Shown here piece by piece: positions 1 through 12,097 of a DNA stretch of 64,000 bases; the stretch's first letter is position 1, and each line of letters starts with the position of its first letter. This DNA comes from Purshia tridentata. Its lineage: Eukaryota; Streptophyta; Magnoliopsida; Rosales; Rosaceae. Under the pieces are notes generated by a model, which saw nothing but the letters and a program-made list of their open reading frames with translations, searched no databases and was not told where the DNA came from. Location of the stretch: contig QANT01002348.1 in the NCBI GenBank assembly GCA_003254885.1, forward strand, positions 1 through 64,000, given 5' to 3'. Position numbers and translations under genes: made by a program.

Positions 1-122
1 TAATTTTACTAGCCCTTAAATCTTGTAAAATACATCTATCATATTTCCTATATTGCATAATCGGTTAAACGGGTGGCGGTTCGGGCGGTAAATGGTGATG
101 AGCGGGCTCATGCCCACCCCTA
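1..122. mobile_element. Terminus of a hAT-like DNA transposon, cut by the window edge
   Basis: Read on the minus strand, the sequence entering the element at about 122 begins with an AGGGGTGGGCA-type end. GC-rich stretches follow (a CGGGTGGCGGTTCGGGCGG-like segment at 70-88), standing out from the AT-rich surroundings. Ends of this form are characteristic of plant hAT (Ac-like) elements. The rest of the element and its other terminus lie outside the window, so neither the inverted repeat nor an 8-bp target duplication can be checked. No coding sequence is visible. The family assignment is inferred from the terminus alone. Confidence 0.45.
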
Positions 123-1210
123 TCAGCTCTTATTGGTGGGTTCAAGATATGAAAGGAAGAGTGGTACATAGCTACAGTTGTTATGCCAAAACAACTCTTA
201 AGATCGAAAAATACCACTAACTCATAGGAATGCTCCTTGCACATCACATCATACTCTGCACACGTAAATCAAGTTTCTTTCAAAATAAGAAAAAAAACGC
301 GGTTTCAGAATTCACATGACATAGCAAATGCATACCCTCTCGTTTGCCCTAATTGATTCCCCATCTATTTGTGATCCACAAAACATTGCTATTAATGTCA
401 CGTGTATCACACGTGTACATATCATTTTAGAGGTAAAATGCATTTGAATATGTGAGTTTCATGCAGTGACCAAGCCAAGAACTTTTTGTACGTAAGGAAC
501 ACCGCCATATATACACACGCAGATTCAATGTTTATTAATAAAATTACTATGTATTTATAAGTATAACTTTTCTTTATGAGTTTTACCATTTTAATAATAT
601 TGTTTGATAACTGTCTTTATGCAGTCCAATAAATTTTTAGTCATCCAAAAATCTTATTTTGATTTGAATAGAAGTTATAGAACTACTTTTACAAGTAAGA
701 AAATAAAGAGATATTATTTATTCTAATCAAATAAGAATTCTCGCATTCACATCCAAGTCATCCACATCAGCTGCTTCGACCGAATCGTATACCAAAATAC
801 TTTATGTCAATAATATCTAAAGATTGGCATAAATGATTTCTATATAAGATTTTGTCTGGACCAAATGTGGATAATTCAAATATGCATGCGAAAATCACCC
901 AATCATCAAATATCTACAACAAAATTAAGCATTTTTTAGATAAAACAATCAATTTTTACTTATGCAAAAAAATATAGTAATTCACTATATATGAGAAAAA
1001 CCACACAAAACAAAACAGAAAGCGTTATTAAAATAGAGTAAGTAATGTGATTAGTAAAGGTGATATGCATAACTTTACTACATTTTAACTTTTGGTACAT
1101 CTTTATTGCATTTTTAATTTGGAGGACTGCAAATTTGCCTTCATCCTTTAATTTGAAATTATTTATGATTCGGTTGGTAAACTCCATTTTTATTTCAATT
1201 TCTGCTAGCT
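123..1210. other. AT-rich intergenic DNA
   Basis: This stretch lies between the transposon end and the 3' end of the first receptor kinase gene. The short open frames here (65-247 and 960-1187, minus) match no family I recognise and have the composition of random AT-rich sequence. The part next to 1210 should hold the 3' UTR of the minus-strand kinase gene. Confidence 0.6.
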
Positions 1211-4200
1211 TTAAATAATTGCTAACTTGTTGATGGTTATCATGCCTAATGGTTCAGAAAGGTAAGTCCGGGTCTTAGCTGAAGATACTTCTTTTGCCAC
1301 AAAATGCATGGTGGGTCGTGACTCCGGATTAGTCCGAGTGCAGGCCAAGGCCATGGTTACAATAGCAACCACTCCTGCTGCTGATTTACCCGCCGGAGGC
1401 CGAAGCCTTTGGTCCAGCAAGTCCTTCAAAAGCAATTCTGCATTGTCTGGAAACGATGTCGTTGACATTGGGGTCAGGGAAGCCAGCAGCTCCCCTGGAT
1501 GCTTTCCCATCATCATCTCTAATGCCACCACTCCAAAGCTATACACATCACATTTATCTGTCACTCGCATGGTCAATGCCAGCTCTGCATGTTCAAAAAT
1601 TAAAGAAAAATGTGTTCATCAAATAATGTGTTACTATACATGTCTGTGTATAAATAAAATACTTAGTGAAACACGATTACCTGGAGCCATGTAGCCATAA
1701 GATCCAGCTACAGAAGTCCAGTTGGATGAATCCGAGCTCAGCAATCTTGCGGTTCCAAAGTCTGATAGCCGGGGCACGAAACCCTGATCAAGCAATATGT
1801 TGTTCAAAGATATGTCCCGGTGAATAATTGGCGGTGAGCAGTCATTGTGTAAGTAAGCAATTGCATGAGCAAGTCCCTGCACAATGTTTACCCTTGTGGC
1901 CCAGCCAAGTTCTGCCTCACCCTCTGCCCCATACAATACTTTTCTCAAACTGCCTCTCTCTGCATACTCATACACCAAGTACAAGCACCCACTCCAGGAA
2001 CAGGACCCATAAAGTTTTATGATATTTCTGTGCCTGATTTCTGTCAAAGTTCGAATCTCATTTTCGAAACTCTGGAGATTTGTTGTTGGAATGTTGTCAC
2101 TTGAGTCTGACATGTTAAGCCTCTTAACTGCAACAACTTTGTCGCTGCCCAACTCAGCCTTGTACACTCTTCCAAATCCTCCTCTTCCAATTAAGTACTT
2201 TTCAGAAAAGTTCTCTGTAGCTTTCACAATTTCACCAAAGGTGAACTTTTCATGTCTTCCCCATATCATTGAATCAAAGCTCTCAGACATGTTAAGACTT
2301 TCGACTTCCCCAAGCTCCTGTTTGTGGCAAAACTTGAGAATTGCAGCAGTTACAGTTACAACCACTAATAGACCACAAATGGAAACAAGGACACCAACAA
2401 GAATCTTGGCAATGCCCTTGTTGGACTTTCGGGGACTTGGATTGCATGGAGTTAGTCCCCCTGTATCTCCACACAAATCTTTGTTTCCAACAAAGGCATT
2501 TGCAGCTGCAGGCACTTTTGAGAAAATGCCACCAGTTGGGATTGGACCTGTCAAGTTGTTGTGGGAAAAATCAATCCTCAAAAGACTAGCCATTTTCGAA
2601 AATGTTGATGGGATGCTCCCTGAGAGATGGTTATGTGAGACATTAAGAATCTCCAACTGTATAAGCTTGTCGAGGTTTGAGGGAAGTGGTTCTGCCAATG
2701 AATTGCTGCTGAGGTCCAACAAGTACCGCAAGGGTAAGTTGCCAATCTCAGGTGGTATTGGACCTGATAAATTGTTGTGGCTTAAGTTCAAGGTTGATAA
2801 ATGGTCAAACTTGCCAAACTCTACTGGTATTTTTCCTGTAAAATTGTTTTCAGACAAATTAAGAAACTCGAGCTTGCTCAAATTGCTTAGACTCCAAGGA
2901 ATCTCTCCTGTCAAATGATTCTTACTCAGGTGGAGCTCCAAAAGCTGGCCTAAGTTTCCCAACTGCTCTGGTATGTGTCCAGTCAAGTCATTAGAGTCCA
3001 GTTTTAGGATCCCCAAGTGACTCAACTTCCCAAGCTCAAGTGGGATTTCGCCAGAAATTTTATTTTCGTCCATTAGTAAGCGAGTGAGATTTTCGCATTC
3101 TCCCAATTCGGGTGGGATGTGACCAACAAATTGATTGCTACTGAGAGAAACGGACTCAAGATTATGATGAATACCAAATGCATTTGTAATGTTTCCCCTG
3201 AATTGGTTACTACCAACTGCCACTGAGAGTAGTTCAGTACAATTTCTCAAGCACTTTGGCAATGACCCAGTAAAGTTGTTATAACCCACATTCAAATCCA
3301 CCAGAGAAAACCCGCTACACAATTCTGGTGGCAGTTCTCCTGTGAAGTTGTTGTTCGAAAGGCGAACAATGCTCAAGTTTGGACTATACTTTCCGAAATC
3401 CCTCGGAATGCTTCCCGAAAAATGATTGTTAAACACAGAGAATGACTTCAATTTAGTAAGGTGAGAAATGGTGTCAGGCAACTGCCCATACAGTTGGTTA
3501 TCATCGACATCAAATTCCTCCAGCGACGTCATATTTATAATCTCTGGTAGGATTGTGCCACTGAGGTTGTTGAAGTAAAGGAATACTATCTTGAGATTTG
3601 AGAGATTCCACAGTGTCATAGGAATTGGCCCTGAGAGCTGGTTGTTTGAAAGATCCAAATCATTCAAGTCTTTCAAGTTTCCAATTTCTGAGGGAATTGA
3701 AGCAGAGAAGTTATTATGGTACAGATAGAGCAAATTGAGTTTTGTCAAAAGCCCAATTTCTGCTGGAATTCTCCCACTGAAGCTATTGCTTTGAAGTTGC
3801 AAAGAGACAATTTCAGTCCAATTGGATACCAGAGAAGGCAAGATTGGACCAGTAAAGTAATTCCCAGATAAACCCAAATCCTTGATGTTGTGGAGATTGG
3901 ACAAGGACAGAGGCAGTTCTCCACTGAGGGAATTGTCAGCCAAGGCCAAGAAGGTGAGGTTGGTACAAAGACCGAGCTCAGAAGGGACTGAAGAATTTAA
4001 GGAATTTCCAAAAAGTTCAAGGTACTGGAGCTCCCTCAGTTGGCCTATAGAGGATGGAATTTTCCCTTCAAGGGAATTTTGAGATAGCTCAATATGCTGA
4101 AGACTAGATAACAAACCAATATCTTCAGGAATTGGACCACTGAAATTGTTCACTGACAAAAGAAGGTGTTTAAGCTTGGAAAGTTTGGAAAAGTTTGTTG

Positions 4201-5023
4201 GAAATGGTTCATGGAACAAGTTTTGAGAGAGATTGAGATATTCAAGCTTGCCCAGATTGGTGAATACCGATTCTGGTATTTGGCCAGTCAAACTAGTATT
4301 AGACAAATCTAGGAACTTCAAGTTCCAACAGTGGGATATGAAATCTGGGAATTCTGAATTTAGAACATTATCAAATATATCAAGGTAGGTCAATGAAGGC
4401 ATGCCTGAAAACTTTGAGGAATCAGGAGATTCAAAGATGTTTGATGCAAGGTCCAAGTACCATACCTTTTGAAGATTGCTTAGTTGATAAGGGATGGCAC
4501 CAGAGAGGCTGTTTTTGTGGAAACTTAGATACTGAAGCTCCGTAAGCCGGCCTATCTCAGAAGGTATTTCTTGATTAAATTTGTTGTTGCCCAAGTCCAA
4601 CAAAGTGAGCCTGGAGAGGTTGGCAATGGCAGATGGTATTGGTCCACTGAAATTGTTGGCGTTGAGGTTGAAGTGGGTAAGATTAGGGAATGAGATGAAG
4701 TTGAAATGGGTTAGTGCTCCAGTGATGTTCATGTTGGAGAGGTCTATCTTGGAGACTGTTCTGGTTTTGGTGTTATGGTCATTGCAGGCAATGGCAGTCC
4801 AGTTGCAAAGGTTGTTGAGGTTGGTGAGGGACCATGAGTTGAGTAGTGAAGGTGGTGATGATGATGATGAAGAAGAAGAAGAAGAAGAAGAAAAGGTGTT
4901 CTTCCATTTGATGAGAGCTTCTGCTTGTGCTCTTGGAGATGATGTACTGGTTTTCAGTGGTAATGAGCACAGCAAGAGAATATAAAAGAGAAGAGGAAGA
5001 GGCTTCTGGATCAATATTGTCAT
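1211..5023 (-). CDS. MIK2-like: LRR receptor-like serine/threonine kinase, MIK2-like (LRR-XII-type ectodomain, RD kinase)
   Basis: There are two coding exons: 5023-1681 and 1584-1211. The join restores the Glu of the kinase APE motif across a phase-1 intron, giving 1238 aa. In order the protein shows a signal peptide (about 1-28, [14 protein letters not shown]), a poly-Ser run (about 46-57), the LRR N-terminal cap with the CNW motif, more than 25 leucine-rich repeats of the plant LxxLxLxxNxxSGxIP type, a C-terminal cap ending near residue 860, a transmembrane helix (about 872-895) and a cytoplasmic kinase. Kinase landmarks are the glycine loop [14 protein letters not shown] lysine, HRDISLNN catalytic loop and DFG, all intact, so it should be an active RD kinase. 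The family includes MIK2, which perceives SCOOP peptides and acts in immunity and pollen-tube guidance. The ligand of this paralogue cannot be inferred. It lies head to head with a related gene at 7685. Confidence 0.93.
4855..4894. repeat. Coding trinucleotide microsatellite (poly-Ser run)
   Basis: A (GAT)n run passes into a (GAA)n run on the plus strand. On the coding strand this is a stretch of TCT and TCA codons giving 12 consecutive serines just after the signal peptide and before the LRR cap. Such slippage-prone runs usually vary in length between alleles. Confidence 0.85.
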
Positions 5024-5119
5024 GGTCTTCCCTTGCGCAGGTTATAGTGCTTGATCTGATTATAACAGAGATTTGGGAATTGTTGTCCTGGTTCATTTCA
5101 TCTAAAGCATGCATGCCTG

Positions 5120-5128
5120 CTTATAAAG
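5120..5128 (-). promoter_or_regulatory. Probable TATA box of the minus-strand receptor kinase
   Basis: CTTTATAAG on the coding strand lies about 100 bp upstream of the ATG at 5023. This would place transcription start near 5090 and leave a short 5' leader. The call rests on motif and spacing only. Confidence 0.45.
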
Positions 5129-5848
5129 AGGAATGAGTTACAAATCCTAGTTGGAACTTAATCAATAAACTAAAATATATCATTAAATCATGTGTTTGAA
5201 TTTATAATCGTGTCTCATATGTTTGGCTTTTAAAAAGTAACCAAGTGCACATGTTACTTTCAGATAGAAAAAGAAAAAGAAACCATTGGAAAAGCGGAGT
5301 TATGGCCACTTCATTACTAAATGACAGTATTGTACTTGCAAAATGATCATTATTCTAAATGGATTATTTAGTTGAGGGTTAGGAATTTGGGCACTTATAT
5401 ATTTTAAAGTTTGAAAGGTGGAGCACCCATTAAAGTGGAGTTACTATTAACCCAACATTTCGCTTAGAAAGTTAAAAAATTATAAAAAAGAACCATTAGT
5501 AGCTAAGGTGTGTGAAGACTAATTACAAGTCTATGATGTAAATCAGACAACATGGTTGGTGTTAAAATCCCAACATCACTAATGATTGCCTGAATATATA
5601 ACTAGGAAAATATCATGTATATGGTGTAAAATAGAGGGTGCTAAAGCACAGCACATTGCATCAACATCCATACAATTGATATCAAGACGAGAGTTTGCCA
5701 TGCATGTTTAAAAAGTTCTGCTATGAGACAAGTTCTACCAATTTTCCTAAGAAGTTGGTGGTCCATTGGCCATTTGGCCCATTACTATTCAATTCAAGGC
5801 CTCCTCTTCCTGCCAACCCAGGATTTCCAAGAGAAGAACCATTTGCAA
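5129..5848. other. Intergenic region between the divergent receptor kinases, unduplicated part
   Basis: This is AT-rich sequence upstream of the minus-strand kinase gene. It contains only short frames with no recognisable product (5695-5946 plus, 5789-5977 minus). It should include the proximal promoter of the 5023 gene. The tandem duplication starts at 5849. Confidence 0.5.
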
Positions 5849-6665
5849 GTGTTCAATTTGAGCCCAAAATGACAATGAACTCAAGGAGTCACAGGAATTG
5901 GCTTTACATGACTCAACAAAGTTGGCATTTCCCACAGAGTTCCTAAACACTAAAAGTGAACACAGGCCACACGGCACTAGAGAAAATTTGCTGTACCAGC
6001 AATTCTTTAATCAATGGAACATTCATGTGTGAGCTGGATATACATCGTTCATCCATTTCATAAGAATATTAGTTTTTGGGACTATTGTGATTAGTATATT
6101 GTATTTTAGTCTTTTACTTAGTTTAGGGCTTTTATAACATTTTGTACAAATTTACTAAAGGTTCATATTAGATTGTAGTGTGCTGCTTTCTTCTTCAATA
6201 TGCAGAGATGATTTCACAACTATATGTATAGGTTGTGTAGCACCATGGAGTAACCAGAATTTAAGTTGTTCTTCAAAGGAGTTAATGCAACCAGAGGGAG
6301 AATGGTTTCTCTGCTATTTTTTCAGATAGAAACACACATCATGAATATGCTACCCTCTAGATGCCAGTTCATGTCTAGTTGCAATACTATATTATGTGTA
6401 CACAGCCTATAAAAAGATTGAATTCTAGGAGTAGCTCTAACTTGCAAAATTCAATTTCTGTTTAAGATTCTACTTTCTAGTCATATTATAAGCAGAAACT
6501 GTGGAAAATTCGTCTTAAATAAGAATATATATAGATGTATAGTCAATAAGTAAATTTCTACATGATTCAATAGATCAGACTTGACTCGAAGTGTCTCCAT
6601 CATCTTTCAAAGAGTCTAGAAAATTAAAAAAAATGTAGTATACATATCCAACATCAACTCATTAT
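5849..6665 (+). repeat. Tandem duplication, copy A (817 bp)
   Basis: Copy A begins GTGTTCAATTTGAGCCC, and the same words restart at 6666. The copies are diverged but align along most of their length, for example at the shared stretches AACCAGAATTTAAG, GTTAATGCAACCAGAGGGA, CCCTCTAGATGCCAGT and GTCTCCATCATCTTTCA. Between 5982 and 6250 copy A is in the opposite orientation to copy B, and a 133-bp insertion interrupts it at 6086-6218. No coding capacity is evident. Confidence 0.85.
6086..6218. mobile_element. Small solo-LTR-like insertion (TRIM-type candidate)
   Basis: This 133-bp segment is present in copy A and absent from the matching place in copy B, which gives an empty-site comparison. It starts TGTGATTAG and ends TTCACA, that is TG...CA, and is flanked on both sides by ACTAT (6081-6085 and 6219-6223), a 5-bp target duplication. 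Size, ends and 5-bp duplication fit a solo LTR of a miniature retrotransposon. A small MITE with 5-bp TIRs is the alternative. It has no coding content. The clean target duplication suggests moderate age, younger than the host duplication. Confidence 0.55.
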
Positions 6666-7350
6666 GTGTTCAATTTGAGCCCATAATGACAATTGAACTC
6701 AAGGAGTCAAGGGTCTTTGCTTACATGAATCAAACAAGTTTTCATTTCACAGAGTTCCCAATCACTAAATTGTTCTATCACACAACCAACCAAAAGCAGA
6801 CACATCACCATAGCAGTTCTCCATGGTGTTAGACAACCTATATATAATCCCCAAAACTTAAATTGTTAAGGAATGGAGCAACGATGTATATCAAGCTTAC
6901 ACATGAATGTTTCATTGACGAAACAGACTGCTAGCACAACAACTTTTCTGCAACCAGAATTTAAGCGGTTCTCCAAAGAAGTTAATGCAACCAGAGGGAA
7001 GTGGTTTCAGTGCTATTGTTTCATAGAAAACACATATCATGAATATGCTGCCCTCTAGATGCCAGTGCATCATACTATATTATGAGTATACGGCCACATA
7101 AAGGTTGAATCCTAGGAGTAGCTCCAAATTGTTATATTCCATTTCTGTTTAAGATTATACTTTCTAATCATATTATAAGCTAAAACTGTGGAAAATGCTT
7201 CTTAAATTATTATACACATCGATGTATAGTCAACAAGTAAATTTCTATATATTTAACAGTTCAAACTTAATTAAGAAAGCATTATGTCTCCATCATCTTT
7301 CATATAGTCCAGATAAAAAATACTAAAATATCCAGTGTCATACTCATAAC
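6666..7350 (+). repeat. Tandem duplication, copy B (about 685 bp)
   Basis: This second copy joins copy A directly. Its 6819-6948 segment matches the reverse complement of copy A 5982-6250 (once the copy A insertion is removed). For example, TCAATGAAACATTCATGTGT on the minus strand here matches plus-strand TCAATGGAACATTCATGTGT in copy A. The 3' boundary, where both copies show ATCCA...ACTCAT, is approximate. The copy ends about 335 bp upstream of the plus-strand kinase ATG, so it probably forms part of that promoter. Confidence 0.8.
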
Positions 7351-7684
7351 AAAAGGAAATAATAATATCAGATAAGAAGAAAACTGAACTCTATGACATT
7401 CATATTTCACACGAATTATAAAAATCAAAAACCTCTTTTCACAGGTCCTACAAAGACCAGTTGAAAATATAACAGATTTTCAACACCCACAACCTTGGTG
7501 TTAAAGCTTGGAAAAGTTGTTCAGACACAGTGCAAAATAGAAAAGGTCAAAGCACAAACAGTCAGAATAGATAAGAAACTCAATCTATTTCCTCTATGCA
7601 TATTCTGCATGCTATGGTTTTGTAACTATTGTTAGTCTCTTCAAAACTTTTTCAGAGAACTAGAAAAAAGCCCTCAGTTAAAGT

Positions 7685-10600
7685 ATGATGAAAAGATCAG
7701 AGAGAATTCTCTGTTTTCTTGTTCTGTTCTGCCTTCTGGAAGCAATCTATGCACAAACAGAAGCAGAAGCTCTGCTAAACTGGAAAACCAGTTTAAACTC
7801 TGCTTCCCTTAGTTCATGGACTCTCACTAACAGCAGCAGTAGCCCTTGCAACTGGACTGGAATTCAGTGCAATGAAGCTGGCAGCATTTTTCGCATAAAT
7901 CTTGCGGATTCAGGCCTGGATGGAACACTTAACAGGTTTGACTTCTCTGCCTTTCCTAATATCTCTTCCCTCAATCTCAACAACAACAATCTTGTAGGAG
8001 AAATCCCAGTTGGGATTGGTAATGCAACAAAACTCACTCTACTTGATCTGGGTAGTAACAATTTCACGAATCCGATTCCCCCAGAAATTGGAAACCTCTC
8101 ACAACTCCAAGTTCTTCTCCTCTACAACAATTCACTCACAGGTCAAATTCCATATCAGCTTAGCGATCTACAAAAGGTCTGGAATCTCAGTTTAGGAGGA
8201 AACTATTTAGAGAATCCTGACCCAGTTCAGTTTAAGGGGATGGCATCTTTAACAGACCTTTGGCTCTACTATAACAATTTGGTGGAGGTTCCCTCATTTG
8301 TCACAGAATGCCCAAAGCTAATATTTTTAGATTTATCCCTCAATATGATAACAGGTCAGGTTCCAATGCAACTACTGACACGTCTTGAAAACCTTGAGTA
8401 CTTAAACCTGACCGAGAATTTATTTGAGGGATTACTTCCTGCAGAAATTAAGGATTTTTCAAAAATTCGACACCTGAGGTTGGGAAAAAATCAGCTGAAT
8501 GGAACTATACCAGATGAAATTGGGTTCTTGTCGACCCTCGAATTGCTTGAACTGCATGAAAATGCATTCCAAGGACCTATGCCATCCTCGATAAAAAACC
8601 TGCAGATGCTTCATAATTTAAATCTTAAAAGTGCAGGCCTGAATTCCAGCATCCCAGAAGAACTTGGCTTCTGCGTAAACCTTACTTTGCTTGAGCTATC
8701 AAACAACAACCTCACTGGTTCTTTGCCTCTTTCCCTGTCACTCTTAAAACGGATCAAAGAGCTTGGAATTTCAAGTAATCAATTATCTGGCAAACTCCAT
8801 CCATCCCTTTTGTCCAATTGGACAGAACTCATTTCTTTGCAACTCCAAACAAACAACCTGTCTGGTGTCATTCCCCATGAAATTGGATTACTTCAAAAGC
8901 TTAATTATCTCTTTCTTTCTGGAAACAAGTTTTCAGGTCCCTTACCTCCAGAAATAGGAAATTTGTCAAATTTGGTATCACTTCAATTGTTCAAAAATTC
9001 TTTAAGTGGTACCATCCCTTCAACCATTTCAAATTTATCTAAGCTCATCAGCTTAGGCCTTAATGAAAACCATCTCAGTGGAAACCTTCCTCCTGAAATA
9101 GGTAGGATGGAAAGCTTACAAGAACTTGACTTGAGCACAAACAAATTTCAGGGACCTTTGCCTTCATCAATAACCAGGTTACAAAAAATTACTTTACTCT
9201 ATGTTTCCTTTAACAACTTCTCAGGGAGAATTCCTGAAGAGTTTGGTCCCACTCTTTTAAGAAATGTGAGTTTCTCCACAAATAACTTTTCTGGCAAGCT
9301 TCCTCCTGGAATTTGTAAAGGAGGGAACCTTATATACTTAGCAGCCAATGCAAATAAACTAGTGGGACCTATTCCAGAAAGTCTTAGGAACTGTACAGGA
9401 CTGAACCGAGTCCGGCTGGACCACAACCTTTTCAATGGAGATGTCACAGATGCACTTGGTGTATACCCGAATATGGAATTCATTGACCTGGGATATAACA
9501 AGCTCTATGGTTTGTTGTCACCTAACTGGGGAAAGTGTATTAATCTCTCAGACTTCCGGATATCTTCCAATATGATATCAGGCAATATCCCACCAGGGCT
9601 GGGAGAACTTCCAAATCTGCAAAATCTCGACCTTTCTAATAATCAACTTATTGGGAGAATCCCCATGGAGCTCTTTGGTCCCTCGTCACTTCTACTCAAA
9701 CTAAACCTGAGCAACAATCAGCTTTCAGATGGGATACCAACAGGAATTGGCACATTGTCACTGCTACAGTACTTGGATTTGTCAGCAAACAATCTAACTG
9801 GGCCAATACCAGAAGAACTTGGGAACTGCCAGGAACTTATATTCTTGAAGTTGAGTATGAACACACTAAACAGCACAATCCCATTTCAGCTTGGAAATCT
9901 AGTGGCCTTGCAGTATCTCTTAGACCTTAGTCAAAATTCGATCACAGGACAGATATCCCCACAGCTTGGGAATATAAAAAAATTAGAAATATTGAATCTG
10001 TCTCACAATCAGCTCTCTGGTCCAATACCCAATGCCCTTCAGTTTCTATCAAGTCTTCAGGATGTTGATGTCTCATATAATAATCTTGAAGGTCCTCTCC
10101 CAGCGAGCCAGGCATTTCGACAAGCTCCTGCAGAGGCAGTGGCGGGTAACCCCGGTCTGTGTGGTGAGAAGACACAAGGATTGATCCCCTGCATTGGAGA
10201 CTCTTCACCAGAAAACCAAGATAAAAGCAACAGAAGAAAATTGATTATTGCCATAGCTACCCCGGTGGCTGCTTTAGCCCTTCTATTACTTTTGCTTGGG
10301 AGTTACATTTGGTGGCATCAATCAAGGGCTAATCAAAATGAAAAAGACAGAAACAAAGGAGGAAAACCCACATTTTCTTTATGGAATTACATAAAGAGAG
10401 TTGAATTTAAAGACATAGTCACAGCCACAGAGAATTTTAGTGACCAATACTGCATAGGAAGGGGTGGACAAGGAAGTGTGTACAAAGCAATGCTTCCTGC
10501 AGGTGACATTTTTGCTGTAAAGCGTTTCCTCCCACATGATGAAAATGAAACCCCCCAGGATTACCGGATGAAGAACTTCATGTCTGAAATGCTTGCACTT

Positions 10601-11482
10601 ACTGAAATTCGGCACCGGAATATCATAAAATTGTACGGATTCAGCTCCTTCAATGGGCTCATGTATTTTGTATATGAGTATGTCGAAAGGGGTAGTTTGA
10701 ACAAGTTGATTCAGGAGGAGAAGGCACAGAGTTTGAACTGGGAAATCCGGTTAAAGATTATCAGAGGAGTGGCACATGGACTGTCTTACCTGCACCACGA
10801 CTGTACCCCAAGAATTGTGCACCGAGATATAACAGGAAATAACATACTATTGGACTCAGACTTTGAGCCCAAGGTATCGGACTTTGGAACTGCAAGGTTG
10901 CTGAGAGAGAATGAATCTAACTGGACAACTCCAGTCGGTTCCTACGGTTACATTGCACCAGGTATTTCTTAAATTCACACGACTGAGCAATATGAATATA
11001 GCTTAAACTTGATCCACAACTCATTAACATAAAGCAATATAAGGCAACAAGTTTAACCATGCACATATACCTCAAACCATCCAAAAAGATAATTTCACTA
11101 AAGTCTTGTTCTTATTCCTTTTTGTCTTGCAGAGCTTGCTTCAACAATGAAGGTGACAGAGAAATGTGACGTGTACAGTTTCGGCATAGTTTCTTTAGAA
11201 CTACTAATGGGGAGGCACCCTCAGGAGCTCCTCTTAAGTCTGCAATCTGGAGAAGATATGCTCTTCACAGATGTCCTTGACAAGAGGCTTGCACCTCCAG
11301 CTGGTCCAGTTGAGCAAAGTCTGGTTTTGGCTGCCACCCTCTCGCTGGCTTGCATTCGTGAAAATCCCATTTCTCGACCCACCATGCATCACGTGGCCGC
11401 TCAACTCTCAGCAGCCACACCTTTATTTCGCACTGCACCTCTCTGTACTCTCACGTTGCAGAACTTGACAGATCTGTTTTAA
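7685..11482 (+). CDS. MIK2-like: LRR receptor-like serine/threonine kinase, MIK2-like, second copy
   Basis: Coding exons 7685-10961 and 11133-11482 give 1208 aa. The intron sits at the same phase-1 position (Glu of APE) as in the divergent neighbour, so the two share ancestry. Features are a signal peptide (about 1-23, cleavage after AIYA), an LRR cap with CNWTGIQC, a long LRR array, a transmembrane segment (about 853-876), glycine loop GRGGQGSV (about 925), FAVKRF lysine, HRDITGNN and SDFGTARLL. All catalytic residues are present, so an active RD kinase is expected. A second in-frame ATG at 7688 could also be the start. The ectodomain differs strongly from the neighbour's, so this is an old duplication. 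The family senses peptide ligands at the plasma membrane; this ligand is unknown. Confidence 0.93.
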
Positions 11483-12097
11483 CATAATAAGACTTTATAT
11501 AAGCTTGTTAAAACAAATCCCCAGTTGAGTGTTTGAATTAAAATAAAAAATTCAGTTGAGTGTTGGTTTTTAATTTGGCTGTAATCTCTGAACCAAGTTA
11601 ATTGCCATTTCCTTGCTCCATAATAGTAGAAAAGTTGATTCAGTCAATGTAGTTAGTTCGTTTTATGGTTTATTATGTTGGATAATCGTAAGATGCGCAA
11701 ACATTGTCCAGTACAAACATGTTTGACATGAATATCTTTTCTTCAAACTTCGAAATGCTGTTTTTTCGGCTTAGAATTGGATGTTATCAAATTTCAATCC
11801 AATAAAAAATGTGGCTGCATCGCAAGTGGAATTAAACAAGGTCTTTGCTTTGTTTCTCAAATCAATAGGCACCTGTCCACAGTATTATAGAAGGCAATCT
11901 GTTTGACTGAAAATCAACCAACTGGTAAATGTATACATTGTTTTCAGGGCAAATACCTATGCAGGATCCTTCATAATTTAGACACAAGAAATAAGCAAAG
12001 TTTACAACAGGCAAGCGTCACACAGAGACAAATCATAATTAACAAAAGAATAAAAAAATAGACACAATGAACAGACAACAACAATCACAAAACAATC
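11483..12097. other. Intergenic region between two convergent genes
   Basis: This stretch lies between the stop codon of the plus-strand kinase and that of the minus-strand JASON gene, so it should hold both 3' UTRs and polyadenylation signals. A short direct repeat around CAGTTGAGTGTT occurs near 11524 and 11554. I see no gene. Confidence 0.6.

Noticed and set aside
2019-2918. A 299-residue plus-strand open frame
   Set aside because: It is the antisense shadow of the LRR/kinase exon; the minus strand encodes a clear receptor kinase across the same bases.
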